NCBI RefSeq assembly: GCF_001854805.1
Contig: NZ_MBLO01000039.1
Location: 1 to 49,836, forward strand
DNA from: Pseudofrankia coriaricola
Lineage (GTDB): Bacteria; Actinomycetota; Actinomycetes; Frankiales; Frankiaceae
DNA: 49,836 nucleotides
Reading direction: 5' to 3'
Shown in pieces: positions 1 through 9,024 of this stretch; the stretch's first letter is position 1, and every line of letters starts with the position of its first letter. The position numbers and the translations under genes were made by a program. Below the pieces are notes generated by a model that saw nothing but the letters and a program-made list of their open reading frames with translations, was not told the DNA's origin and ran no database searches.

Positions 1-1268
1 CAAGGCTCCGGCACGTTTGAAGTTTGACCGGCCTGTCGGGGATTGTCCGTTTGTGGTCTGGCTGGCTTGTCATGGGAAGCCGTGGAGGTCGAGTGCGGCG
101 GTGGCGGTCTTGTGAGCGCGGCGGCCGGACGGTATGTAGCGGAAGCCGGCGCGGCGGATCGCGTTGATGACGGCACCTCGGAAGATCGCCAGGGTTGCCG
201 GGGCGCGGCCGGTTCGGCTGGTACTGGCGTCTTCGCCGAAGGTCACGTCCCGGACGTAGTGCTGTTTGACCTCGATGTGCCAATGAGCGCGGGCGAGGTC
301 GGCGAGCACAGCGGGTCCGGCCTGCTCACGGGTGGCGTCGGTGATCGCGTAGATGGTCTCGCGGGTCGGGGCTCTGCCCTTCTCCCTGCGCCGGCGTTGG
401 ATCCTGATCGCCTGGTCGGCGTACGGGAAGTCGAGATGGGCGACCGTGGCGACCTTGAGGGTCCGGGTCTCGTCCCGGCCGTGGCCGTGGTCCCGGGTGG
501 TGTCGCTGGTCGGGATGTCGGCCCAGGGCAGGGCGGCCAGGAAGTCCTTCAGCGTCGGCTGGTTGCCCTTGATCACTGCAAGGTAGTGGGCGTTCTTCTC
601 GGTGACCAGCCAGTCGAGATTGGCCCGCACCGTGTGCATCGCGTCGAACGTCAGGATCTTCCCCGCCAGGTCCAGGCCTTCGAGCAGAGGACGGAACGCG
701 GTCGTCTCGTTGCTCTTGTTGTCGACCTCGCGCTGGCCGACGAGCAGGCCGTCGCCGTGGGTGGCGACCCCGAGCAGGTGGACCCGCCCGCCGTCCGCGC
801 GTCTCGCGCCCCGGCTGGTCTTCCCGTCGAGCGCGTACGCCCCGGCCAGCGCCGGGCTGGCCGGGGTGGGCGGACCCACCGGGACGGCCGGCGCGGCCGG
901 CTCCTCGACGACCGCCGCCGGGGCGGCGGGCGGGTCCAGCAGCGCCACGGCCAGGGCCTGGTCGTCGACCCCGGACAGGAACCGGCGGATCGTCGCCTCG
1001 TCCGGGAGCAGATGGCCGTCACGCGGGTTCCACGGCAGCCGGAGCCGTTCCCGCTCCTCATAGCTGGTGCCGCGCAGCCACTCGGCCACCGCGGCGATAC
1101 GGTCATGCCCGGCCGCGGTCAGCGCGCACAACCAGATCGCGGCCAGGGTCGCCAACGGGTAGACCCGCCCTCGGGCGCAGCGATGGTCCGGCACCGCCGC
1201 CAGCCGCTCCCAGACTCCCTCGCGCGACACCCGGGCCAGCGCCGACTCCGGCAGGTAGATCTTCCCTG
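1..1268 (-). mobile_element. ISAs1-family insertion sequence, ends tentative
   Basis: The element is recognised from its transposase, which fills most of this span on the minus strand. The right boundary is placed near 1268, where the methyltransferase-like reading frame gives way to transposase sequence and the minus strand reads cagggaag. The left boundary is at or before base 1, where the plus strand reads caaggctccggcacg. Only a few terminal bases (CA.GG) agree between the two ends, so I could not prove terminal inverted repeats or a target duplication. A length of about 1.27 kb would be normal for ISAs1 elements. Confidence 0.6.
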
Positions 1269-1830
1269 GTCTGGCCGTCCGCGTGCGCCCGGCGCTGCGA
1301 TGCGGCAGGCGGATGGCGTCTAGGTCGAAGTAGTACCGCCGCGCCCGAACGAAGCAGTAGATCACCTCGTACGTCGTGCCCAGGCGGTCCCGCACGCTCG
1401 TCGGTAGCGGGTTGGTCTTGGCCCAGATGACCTTGTTGCGCAGCCGCCAGCCGTCGCCGACCAGGCCGAGCGCCACCCGTTCCGGCCCAAGCAGCAGGCT
1501 CTTGGTCGGCGTCCCGTCCCGGGGATGACGGGCGTACCCGTCGCCGAGGTTGAGCCACAGCACGCAGGTGGGCTTGAGTACCCTGGCTAGCTGGTTCATG
1601 ATCGCGCGTAGTTCGGCGACCCAGCCAAGCACGCTTGACTCCAGGCCCAGCTGGCCTGGCATGCCGTAGTCACGGAGGCCGTAGTACGGCGGGCTGGTGA
1701 TCACGCAGTCGATCGAGTCGTCCGGCAGCTCGGCGAGCCGCTGGCGTACGTCACCGACCAGGATGGCGCCGCGCCATGGTTCGAGCTGGTTTTGAAGATC
1801 CTTTCTGTGGGGGTCTGCGGTGCGGTTCAT
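70..1830 (-). CDS. Chimeric ORF: truncated DNA methyltransferase fused in frame to ISAs1 transposase
   Basis: The ATG at 1830 has an AAGGAA ribosome binding site about 9 nt upstream. The first ~185 residues are the front half of a beta-class DNA N4/N6 methyltransferase: GDVRQRLAELPDDS, then the catalytic TSPPYYGLRDYG (motif IV), and later the KTNPLP and YEVIYCFVR segments. The FxGxG SAM motif, which lies C-terminal in this class, is missing. After about residue 187 the protein becomes an ISAs1 (H-repeat) transposase: LAAVPDHRCARGRVYPLA, ALDGKTSRGARR (first catalytic Asp), LTFDAMHT (second Asp), the Y-R-E type segment HWHIEVKQHYVRDVTFGED (Glu), and a normal C-terminus. The methyltransferase is therefore dead. 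The transposase half keeps its DDE residues and may be translated from the methyltransferase start. The missing methyltransferase half should lie left of base 1. Confidence 0.85.
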   Translation of the reverse strand: MNRTADPHRKDLQNQLEPWRGAILVGDVRQRLAELPDDSIDCVITSPPYYGLRDYGMPGQLGLESSVLGWVAELRAIMNQLARVLKPTCVLWLNLGDGYARHPRDGTPTKSLLLGPERVALGLVGDGWRLRNKVIWAKTNPLPTSVRDRLGTTYEVIYCFVRARRYYFDLDAIRLPHRSAGRTRTARPGKIYLPESALARVSREGVWERLAAVPDHRCARGRVYPLATLAAIWLCALTAAGHDRIAAVAEWLRGTSYEERERLRLPWNPRDGHLLPDEATIRRFLSGVDDQALAVALLDPPAAPAAVVEEPAAPAVPVGPPTPASPALAGAYALDGKTSRGARRADGGRVHLLGVATHGDGLLVGQREVDNKSNETTAFRPLLEGLDLAGKILTFDAMHTVRANLDWLVTEKNAHYLAVIKGNQPTLKDFLAALPWADIPTSDTTRDHGHGRDETRTLKVATVAHLDFPYADQAIRIQRRRREKGRAPTRETIYAITDATREQAGPAVLADLARAHWHIEVKQHYVRDVTFGEDASTSRTGRAPATLAIFRGAVINAIRRAGFRYIPSGRRAHKTATAALDLHGFP

Positions 1831-2071
1831 AGAGCTTGGTTCCTTGCCTATATGTAGTTGTGAGAGCGGCCAGGCGGTCGGAAGATCGGGAGTGCCCGGC
1901 TGGGGGAGTGGTGCCGCTAGCGGCTCTGGCCGATCGGTCGCGCTGGCCCCGCCGGGCGCGGCGTGTGCCGCCCGGCACCGGGCGGACGAATCACCCAAAG
2001 TGCGCGTTCCCGTACGAACGGATGAACATCATCACCGAGGGGTTCAACTTGTGTCCCCTCTGGGCCACCAG

Positions 2072-2104
2072 AGTCGTCAAGTTCGAACCGTGAGCTTGAC
2101 GACT
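2072..2104. repeat. 10-bp perfect inverted repeat
   Basis: The arms agtcgtcaag (2072-2081) and cttgacgact (2095-2104) are perfectly complementary around a 13-nt spacer. Partial complementarity continues outwards (ccac against gtgg, with a bulge). There is no adjacent T-tract, so it fits a protein-binding site or structured leader better than an intrinsic terminator. No neighbouring gene is clearly served by it. Confidence 0.5.
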
Positions 2105-2123
2105 TGTGGATTCGGAAGTCGTT

Positions 2124-2155
2124 ACGCCGCTCGGGTGAAGCCCGGGTGGCGTTTT
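2124..2155 (+). terminator. Terminator-like hairpin with T-run
   Basis: The arms acgccgctcggg (2124-2135) and cccgggtggcgt (2141-2152) pair at 10 of 12 positions around a 5-nt loop. They run directly into tttt (2152-2155), which is the form of an intrinsic terminator for rightward transcription. No convincing plus-strand gene lies upstream, so what it would terminate is unknown. Confidence 0.4.
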
Positions 2156-2558
2156 GCTGTGCCCGTAAAAGCGCCCGGTGGTGTCGTGGGCGAGGTCGGT
2201 GATGGTTCTTTTCTGTCTGGTGGCGCTGGTGGCGCTGTCGCGCCGATCAAAATTGTCCCGCGTCTGTTAGGCCGACGCAGGAGGTCCGAGCCCCGCGTTC
2301 CGGCCGGAGGGACTCTTCCTGCCTTGGAAGGTCGATCTCGATGGTCCGCCGTCCGCGTTTCGTGTTAGCGATTCGCGAATCCCGGCCCTCTGGAGGTCTG
2401 CATCCTGGATCGCGCTGTCCCGCCGGCACGTTTTCGGGCGGGGAAGGGTGGATGGCGCGGTGTGTGGTGGGATGATCGCCGTATGGCCGACGGGGCGGGG
2501 AGGCCTTTTCTTTTTCAGGGCTGGGCCGCCGGGTCGCCCGCCGGCAGGCACCCATGGA

Positions 2559-3353
2559 TCAGGCGATGGACTTTAGCCAGGTGTCCACGAGCACGTTGAA
2601 CTCGGCGGGGCGTTCCTGGTGCAGCCAGTGGCCACATCCTTCCCAGGAGACGGCCTTGGAGCTGGCATCGGCGAACAGCGTCGTCTCCACGGACACACGG
2701 GAGGGGTCGGCGTAGAACGACAACACTGGACAGCGTCGCCGTCGCAGGTAGCGCTCCCCACTGGAGCGCATCGACGACACCTCGGACCCGGCAAACATGC
2801 CGGTGAATGTGTCGCGGAGAACGTGGCTGGGCATGCCGGCGACCCGGCGAAGGTGCCAGGCGCGAAGCGCGGGAACTGACGCCGGGGTATCGCTGGTACC
2901 CAACAGGCCTTGGACGAATGGCACAGGATCGCTGGCATCCATGATGGCCCTGAGGGCGGGGATGCCTTCGACGATTGCGTCAGCGACGAGATAGCCGGGA
3001 TCGACGGCGACCAGCGCCTGGACCATCTCCGGATGTTCGACGGCGAGGGCGCTGACCACGAGAGCGCCCATCGAGTGGCCCACGGCGACAACCGGCGAGC
3101 ATCCGAGATGCTTGAGGAGGCGAGCCACATCGTCCGCGAAGACCCGTGGCTCATAGCCGCCCTCGGGTGTGCTGGAGTGCCCATGCCCTCGGAGATCCAG
3201 GGCGATCACCCGATGCCTGGCCGCGAAGTGCGGCAGTTGCCAGGTCCAGTCGTGCGAATCACAGGTGTACCCGTGCACGAAGAGCATCGGCGGGCCGCCG
3301 GTCCCCTCGTCGGTGAAGAACAGCCGCACATCACCGAGGTCGGCGAATGCCAC
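2559..3353 (-). CDS. Alpha/beta-fold hydrolase
   Basis: This is a 264-residue serine hydrolase of the epoxide hydrolase/haloperoxidase-like group. Visible features are LFVHGYTCDSHDW (oxyanion hole), ALDLRGHGHSS, the nucleophile elbow VGHSMGAL with Ser about residue 94, and GCGHWLHQERP carrying the catalytic His near the C-terminus. I chose the GTG at 3353 because AGGAG sits 5 nt upstream (3359-3363) and VAFADLGDVRLFF is a natural start for the family. The frame stays open to an ATG at 3536, but that extra 61 residues is the stub of a different enzyme (see the next entry). The substrate cannot be assigned. Confidence 0.85.
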   Translation of the reverse strand: MAFADLGDVRLFFTDEGTGGPPMLFVHGYTCDSHDWTWQLPHFAARHRVIALDLRGHGHSSTPEGGYEPRVFADDVARLLKHLGCSPVVAVGHSMGALVVSALAVEHPEMVQALVAVDPGYLVADAIVEGIPALRAIMDASDPVPFVQGLLGTSDTPASVPALRAWHLRRVAGMPSHVLRDTFTGMFAGSEVSSMRSSGERYLRRRRCPVLSFYADPSRVSVETTLFADASSKAVSWEGCGHWLHQERPAEFNVLVDTWLKSIA

Positions 3354-3536
3354 ATCCACTCCTGTCCTCGAAGCTCGCGTCGACGCCGGCTCCCGTGCCG
3401 CGCGCCGGCGCGGTTCCTTCCGCACGTCAGCCAGGACGACCTTCACCCCGGGCGCTCCGAAGGTGTCGACCATGCCGAGGCCGTTGCCGCTCGCGGCGCG
3501 AGTCATGACCGCGACGCGCCCGCCGAGCTTCTCCAT
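3354..3536 (-). pseudogene. N-terminal remnant of a short-chain dehydrogenase
   Basis: In frame with the hydrolase, the upstream ~42 residues read like an SDR N-terminus: GGRVAVMTRAASGNGLGM followed by GAPGVKVVLADVRKEP. The usual TGAASGIG dinucleotide-binding loop is degraded to TRAASGNG. The rest of the SDR (NNAG, Ser-Tyr-Lys) is absent. The piece ends in an Arg-rich linker just before the hydrolase ribosome binding site. I read it as a deletion remnant now abutting the hydrolase. A translated fusion from the ATG at 3536 is possible but less likely. Confidence 0.65.
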
Positions 3537-3858
3537 CGGTACCTGCCACCGACGTCAGCGCCGGTTCAGCATCCGCACGAGTCTCCAGTAAACGTATCCA
3601 ATATGCAATAGTGGGAGGCCTGGAGAGCGGCTCGATCCGGCCATGGGCAGCCAGTCCCGCTCCTGCCCGGCTAACGGCCCAGGGGCTCGGCAGCCTCGTC
3701 GTCCCCTCGGGCGTGGGCGAGGTCGCCCAGGTTGTGGTTGATGCTCCGCTATCTCGGGCGTCTCCACCAGAAAGTCTCGCGCGGCGACATGTGGTCTTGA
3801 GGCGCAGACTGTGATAGGTGCCGCCAGCGCTGGAGTCTGATCGTGCCGGAGGGAGCGG
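3537..3858. other. Divergent intergenic region, no gene seen
   Basis: About 320 bp separate the leftward hydrolase/SDR remnant from the rightward kinase gene. The relatively AT-rich part at 3585-3612 (around ccaatatgcaata) is the likeliest promoter zone for leftward transcription. I see no convincing coding frame or strong palindrome. Confidence 0.5.
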
Positions 3859-6800
3859 ATGGGCGTCGATGACGGAACGTCACGGACTTCGGCGCAGTCT
3901 GTCCAGGTTGTGCGTATTCATGACAGCGCCCGCACACGGGTCAGTCGGTTGTCGGGGCCGGGCGGCGGCTTCATCCTGAAGGAGCCGGTGGGGCCGGGTG
4001 CTGGGCAGCGGCTACGGCAGGAGTCAGCGATCCTCGACCGCTTGTCCGGCGTCGACGGTGTCGTGCAGCTGGCGCGGGAGGTGCACTACCCGGGGTCGAT
4101 CCCGCTGACGGACGTCGGCGGCGTCGCGCTCGCGGACATCCCGACGCCCTTGGACCCCACGGAGCTGATCCGACTCGCGTTGCCGCTGGCCCGCGCGGTG
4201 GATGGCATGCACGGCCGCGGCGTCGTGCACCGGGACATCAACCCCGCCAACATCCTGGTCACAGGTTCCGAGCGTGCGCCGTATCTGATCGATTTCGCGT
4301 TGGCGACGACGTTCGCGGAGATCCGCACGGAATTCACGCATCACAGGGAAGTCGTCGGGACGCTTCCCTATCTGGCGCCGGAGCAGTCTGGTCGTACCGC
4401 CCGCCTGGTCGACCAGCGGGCCGACCTGTACGCGCTAGGCGCCACCCTGTACCACTTGGCCACCGGCGCGCCGCCCTTCGGCTCCGGGGATCCGCTCCGC
4501 CTCATCCACGACCACCTGGCCCGGGTACCGGCGGCGCCGGCCGAGGTCAACCCCGCCGTGCCGGCAGCGCTCTCGGCCATCATCATGCACCTGCTGGAGA
4601 AGGAGCCCGACGATCGGTACCAGACGGCCGCGGGGCTCAGCTATGACCTGAGGCGGCTGCGGGACGGCACGGTAGAGCCGTTCTCGGTTGGTACCCGCGA
4701 TTTCCCCCCGCGGCTGCTGGCGCCGTCGCGACTGTTCGGCCGGGACGAGGAGATCGCCGCACTGCACTCCACGTTCACGCTCGCGCTGTCCAGGCGGTGC
4801 CGCGGTCTGCTGGTCACCGGGGCGCCCGGGGTGGGCAAGACCTCGCTTGTAGACGAGCTGCGCTCGATCGTGACGGGGAGCGACGGCTGGTTCGTCTCGG
4901 GCAAGTTCGACCAGTACCGTCGCGACCCCGACTCCGACGGCGTGTACCGGGCGTTCCGAGCGCTCGGGCGGCTCCTGCTGGCCGAACCCGAGAAGGAACT
5001 GGCTGACCTACGGGAGCGGATCCTGCGGGTGATCGGCCCCAATGCTGGCCTGGCGAGCGAGGTCGTGCCGGAGTTGGCGGCGCTGCTCGAACTTCCCCCA
5101 GACGTCGGCGACCCGCAGACGGTGCAGGCCCGGGCACAGCGGAACGCGGTGGACATCCTGCGAGTCATTGCGTCCCGCAAACGGCCGGTGGTGTTCGTCG
5201 TTGACGACCTGCAGTGGGCCCCCCGCGCACCGCTGGGCTTCGTCGACGAGGTGTTCAGCGACGACGAGCCCGCGGAGGGCCTGCTGTTGGTCGCTGTGTA
5301 CCGGGAAGGCGACGTGGACACGACCCATCCGCTCGCTCCGATGCTGGCCCGGTGGCGGCGGCAGGAGGGAGTGGACTTCCTGCGACTGGACAATCTGCCC
5401 ACGACGAGCCTCGCCGGCATGGTCGGCGAGATGCTGCACCTGGATCCGCCCAGGGCGGCCGAGCTGGCCGGACTCATCGCGCCGCGGACGGGGGGCAACG
5501 CGTACGAGACCGTCGAGCTGCTCAATGCGCTGCGGGTCGATGGCGCGCTGACTCTGACGGATCACGGGTGGTCGTGGGACGGCGCGGCGCTGCGCCAGCT
5601 CGACCAGGCGGATGTCGCCGGGCTTCTCACCGAGCGCGCCGAGGCGATGCCTGCGCCGACCCGGGCTCTTCTGGAGGCGATGGCATGTCTGGGAGGGTGG
5701 GTCGAGATCGATCTGCTGCGCGAGGCGACCGGCCGGTCCACGGGCGAGTTGGAGGAACTGTGCCTGCCCGCGCTGGACGGCGGGCTCCTGGTCGCGGAAC
5801 CGGGTCCGTACGGCCACCACGCGCTGTGTTTCCGTCACGACCGGAACCGTGAGGACCTGCTGCGTCGCGTGAAGCCGGGGCGGCTGGACGAGCTCCGGTT
5901 GCGGTTGGCTCGGCGGCTCGCCGCGCGCCCGGAGCTGCGCGTGATCGCCGCCGAGCAGTACCTGCCGGTGATCGACGCGGTACGCGACCCAGTCGAGCGC
6001 CGCGGCGTGGTCGACCTGCTCCGCGGCGCCGCCGAGCGGGCGGGGCTGGTGAGCAACCACGCTCTGGTGGAGCGGCTTCTCGGCGCGGCGGTACGGCTGA
6101 CCGATCCGGACGATACCGACTCGCTGATCGAGCTGTACACCGGCCGGCAGGCGGCGCTCTACAACCTGGGACGGCTGGACGAGGCGGACGAGGTCTACCA
6201 GGCCATCGACCGGCTCTGCACGGAACCGGCGCAGCGGATCGCCCCGACGCTCGTCCAGGTGAGCAGTCTGACCAACCAGCCCCGCCCCCGGGAGGCGGTC
6301 GCCCTCGGCGTCGGCCTGCTACGGCAGCTGGGCATCGCCGTGCCGACGGCGGAGACGATCGACGCGGACGTCGACCGCCGCCTGGACGAGCTGTGCCGAT
6401 GGCTCGAGCGGGAATCCATCGCGGAACAGGTAAACCGCCAGGACATCACCGACCCGACGCTGCTGGGCGCCATGAAGCTGATCAACCGGCTGATGCCGGC
6501 CGCGTTCACCTGCGATCGTGCCACGATGGCCTGGCTGGTCCTGGAAGCGGTGCGGATGTGGGTCCAGCACGGCCCCGTCCGTAGCCTGCTCGAGCCCATC
6601 AGCGACCTCGTCTTCGTCACGGCCACGCTGCGCGGCGACTATGGCACCGGAGCCAGGGTGCTGGGGCAGGTCCTGGCGGCAAGCGCGACGCGCGACCACG
6701 AACCGGAGGCGTCACAGGCTGGCTTCGTTTACGCGCTCGCCGCGGGACCCTGGTTCGCACCGCTCGAGGACACGGTGCGCCGCGCCCAGACCGCCCGGGA

Positions 6801-8823
6801 GGGGCTGATCCGGGGCGGCGACCTACAGCACGCCTGCTACACCTACGTCGCGGTGGTCCAGCAGCTCTTCGAGTTCGCGCCGCAACTGGACACCGTGGTC
6901 GAGGAGATCGAGTCCGGCCTTGCGTTCGCCGTGCGCACCGGCAACGAGATCGTCCTCGGGATTCTCTCGGCCTACCGGTGGCTGATCCATCAGCTGCGGG
7001 GCGAGGGCGGGACGGACGCCCAGGCAACGCTTCTCGTGGAGGCAACCAGCAACGTCCCGCCGAACGCGGCGCAGACGCACATCATCCGTGCGCTGGCCGC
7101 GGCCGTGTTCGATGATCAGCTGGAACTGGAGCGGCGGAGCCAGGCGGCGACCGAGGCGCTTGCCTCCATCGAGGGGATGTATCCGACGGCGCTCGCTCAT
7201 CTGCTACGCGGTATGGCGCTGGCCGGTCAGGCTCGGGCAGCCGCGCCGGACCAGCGTGGCGGCCCGCTGGCCGCGTTGGACGCGGAGGCCGACTGGTTGC
7301 GGCTACGCGCCGCGGACGCCCCGGCGAACTTCCGCCACCTGTTGCGCCTGGTCGAAGCCGAGCGGGCCTGGAGCGCCGGGGACCACCTGACCGCGGCCCG
7401 CGCTTTCGACGCGGCCCGGCGTGAGGTGTCCGCACGGCGCCGCCCCTGGCATCAGGCGTTCATCCTCGAACGCGCCGCCCGGTTCCACCTGGCCTACGGC
7501 ATCGAACAGGCGGGGTGCGAGCTGCTCGTCCAGGCCCGCGACGCCTACCAGGCCTGGGGCGCGACCGCGAAAGTGAGCCAACTCGACTGGGCCTACCCGG
7601 CCCGGCGGTCCGCCTCCGCGGCGCCGCCCAACCTTGGGGACGTCCCGGTCGCCGCCGACGCGGGCACCCGCCGATCCAGCATCCCGACCGGCGCCCTCGA
7701 CCTGCTCGGCATCCTCGCCGCCTCCCAGGCACTCAGCTCCGAGACCAGCATCGACGGCTTACGTACCCGCGTCGCCGACGTGCTGTCCGCCATGACCGGA
7801 GCCACCGACGTCCACCTGTTGCTGTGGAATGCGGAGCGGCGGCAGTGGTCGCCTTCCGCGCGCGCGACCCGTTCCGGGGCGGTGGGCGGCGACGAAGAGA
7901 TGATCGCGCTGGGCGAGCCCTGCCTGCGGCGCCTGGTACCGCTGTCCGTCGTCCGCTACGTCGAACGTACCCACGAATCCCTTGTGGTCACCGACGCCAC
8001 CCACGACGACCGGTTCGCCCGTGACCCGTACCTCGCCGACCTCAGCTGCTGCTCCCTGCTGGCGGTACCCATCTTCAACCGCGGGGCACTGCGTGCCCTC
8101 CTGCTCCTGGAGAACCGGCTCCTGTACGACGCGTTCTCCACCGATCGCCTCGACGGCGTCATGCTCATCGCCGGGCAGCTGGCTGTCTCCCTCGACAACT
8201 CACTGGTCTACGCGTCCCTGGAACACAAGGTCGCCGAACGCACCCGCCAACTGGCCATCGCCAACCGGCGCCTGAAGCAACTGTCCGTCACGGACCCGTT
8301 GACCGGGCTGGCCAACCGCCGCCAGCTCGAAGAGATCCTCACCAGCGAGTGGCAGCGCGCGCAGCGCTCCGGGCGGCCGCTCGCGATCGCGATGGTCGAC
8401 GTGGACCACTTCAAGCTCTACAACGACCACTACGGACATGCCGCCGGCGACAAGTGCCTCCGGCGCGTCGCCGGCACGCTCGCTGACCAGACTCGCACCA
8501 CCGACCTCGCCGCCCGCTACGGAGGGGAAGAGTTCGCGATCGTCATGCCCGACACCGACACGACGACAGCACACCACATCGCCGAACGACTCCGCGCCGC
8601 CATCGCCGCGTTCGCCGAACCACACCCGCTGGCGACCAACCACATCGTCACGGTCAGCGTCGGCGTGGCCGCGGCAGTGCCGCCGCCGAACAGCTTCGCC
8701 CAAAGCCTCGTCGAGACCGCCGACGCGGAGCTCTACCGCGCGAAACGCGCCGGCCGCAACCGGGTCCAGGCGACCGGTCCCACCTGCCCACCGAGCCGAG
8801 CCGGACATCCTTCCGGCGAGTAG
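3859..8823 (+). CDS. Multidomain Ser/Thr kinase - AAA ATPase - GAF - diguanylate cyclase
   Basis: The ATG at 3859 has GGAGGGA just upstream. The 1654-residue protein opens with a Ser/Thr kinase domain (about 20-275): Lys in FILKEPV, catalytic loop HRDINPANIL (about 124), and DFA where DFG is usual, then GTLPYLAPEQ. Next is an AAA_16-type NTPase: Walker A GAPGVGKTS (about 320) and Walker B VVFVVDDLQW (about 445). A long helical TPR-like region fills about 600-1250. A GAF domain (about 1300-1445) is followed by a short coiled segment and a GGDEF domain with SVTDPLTGLANRR and an intact GGEEF active site (about 1555), preceded by an RTTD inhibitory I-site at the correct five-residue spacing. It probably couples ligand sensing and phosphorylation to cyclic-di-GMP synthesis. 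No transmembrane segment is evident, so it should be cytoplasmic. It stands alone as a transcription unit. Confidence 0.93.
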   Translation: MGVDDGTSRTSAQSVQVVRIHDSARTRVSRLSGPGGGFILKEPVGPGAGQRLRQESAILDRLSGVDGVVQLAREVHYPGSIPLTDVGGVALADIPTPLDPTELIRLALPLARAVDGMHGRGVVHRDINPANILVTGSERAPYLIDFALATTFAEIRTEFTHHREVVGTLPYLAPEQSGRTARLVDQRADLYALGATLYHLATGAPPFGSGDPLRLIHDHLARVPAAPAEVNPAVPAALSAIIMHLLEKEPDDRYQTAAGLSYDLRRLRDGTVEPFSVGTRDFPPRLLAPSRLFGRDEEIAALHSTFTLALSRRCRGLLVTGAPGVGKTSLVDELRSIVTGSDGWFVSGKFDQYRRDPDSDGVYRAFRALGRLLLAEPEKELADLRERILRVIGPNAGLASEVVPELAALLELPPDVGDPQTVQARAQRNAVDILRVIASRKRPVVFVVDDLQWAPRAPLGFVDEVFSDDEPAEGLLLVAVYREGDVDTTHPLAPMLARWRRQEGVDFLRLDNLPTTSLAGMVGEMLHLDPPRAAELAGLIAPRTGGNAYETVELLNALRVDGALTLTDHGWSWDGAALRQLDQADVAGLLTERAEAMPAPTRALLEAMACLGGWVEIDLLREATGRSTGELEELCLPALDGGLLVAEPGPYGHHALCFRHDRNREDLLRRVKPGRLDELRLRLARRLAARPELRVIAAEQYLPVIDAVRDPVERRGVVDLLRGAAERAGLVSNHALVERLLGAAVRLTDPDDTDSLIELYTGRQAALYNLGRLDEADEVYQAIDRLCTEPAQRIAPTLVQVSSLTNQPRPREAVALGVGLLRQLGIAVPTAETIDADVDRRLDELCRWLERESIAEQVNRQDITDPTLLGAMKLINRLMPAAFTCDRATMAWLVLEAVRMWVQHGPVRSLLEPISDLVFVTATLRGDYGTGARVLGQVLAASATRDHEPEASQAGFVYALAAGPWFAPLEDTVRRAQTAREGLIRGGDLQHACYTYVAVVQQLFEFAPQLDTVVEEIESGLAFAVRTGNEIVLGILSAYRWLIHQLRGEGGTDAQATLLVEATSNVPPNAAQTHIIRALAAAVFDDQLELERRSQAATEALASIEGMYPTALAHLLRGMALAGQARAAAPDQRGGPLAALDAEADWLRLRAADAPANFRHLLRLVEAERAWSAGDHLTAARAFDAARREVSARRRPWHQAFILERAARFHLAYGIEQAGCELLVQARDAYQAWGATAKVSQLDWAYPARRSASAAPPNLGDVPVAADAGTRRSSIPTGALDLLGILAASQALSSETSIDGLRTRVADVLSAMTGATDVHLLLWNAERRQWSPSARATRSGAVGGDEEMIALGEPCLRRLVPLSVVRYVERTHESLVVTDATHDDRFARDPYLADLSCCSLLAVPIFNRGALRALLLLENRLLYDAFSTDRLDGVMLIAGQLAVSLDNSLVYASLEHKVAERTRQLAIANRRLKQLSVTDPLTGLANRRQLEEILTSEWQRAQRSGRPLAIAMVDVDHFKLYNDHYGHAAGDKCLRRVAGTLADQTRTTDLAARYGGEEFAIVMPDTDTTTAHHIAERLRAAIAAFAEPHPLATNHIVTVSVGVAAAVPPPNSFAQSLVETADAELYRAKRAGRNRVQATGPTCPPSRAGHPSGE

Positions 8824-9024
8824 CCCGGTCGGACGGGATCGATCGACCGCCGCCCCCGCCCCCACCACGGCCACGCATTGCACGATCATGTCCGACTGGA
8901 CGCACCAGCCGTGGCCCAGGGCGTCGGTGCCCGACCACCTGTCCTCGGGACGGACTTGTATGTAATATCCGATCTCGCCACGGCCCTGGGTGCACCGGGG
9001 CGTCGACTGGAGGGTGGGACGCAT

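Larger units (their letters stand above)
1831..2558. other. Gene-poor stretch with two hairpins
   Basis: No open frame here looks like a real protein: the available ones are Arg/Pro/Gly-rich, have no family signature and overlap each other on both strands. The stretch lies between the disrupted methyltransferase and the hydrolase. It contains an inverted repeat at 2072-2104 and a terminator-like hairpin at 2124-2155, listed separately. It may be residue of an integrated element. Confidence 0.6.

Noticed and set aside
2079-2090. tRNA T-arm-like gttcgaacc
   Set aside because: Flanking bases do not form the T stem, acceptor or anticodon arms; no tRNA gene found anywhere in the window.
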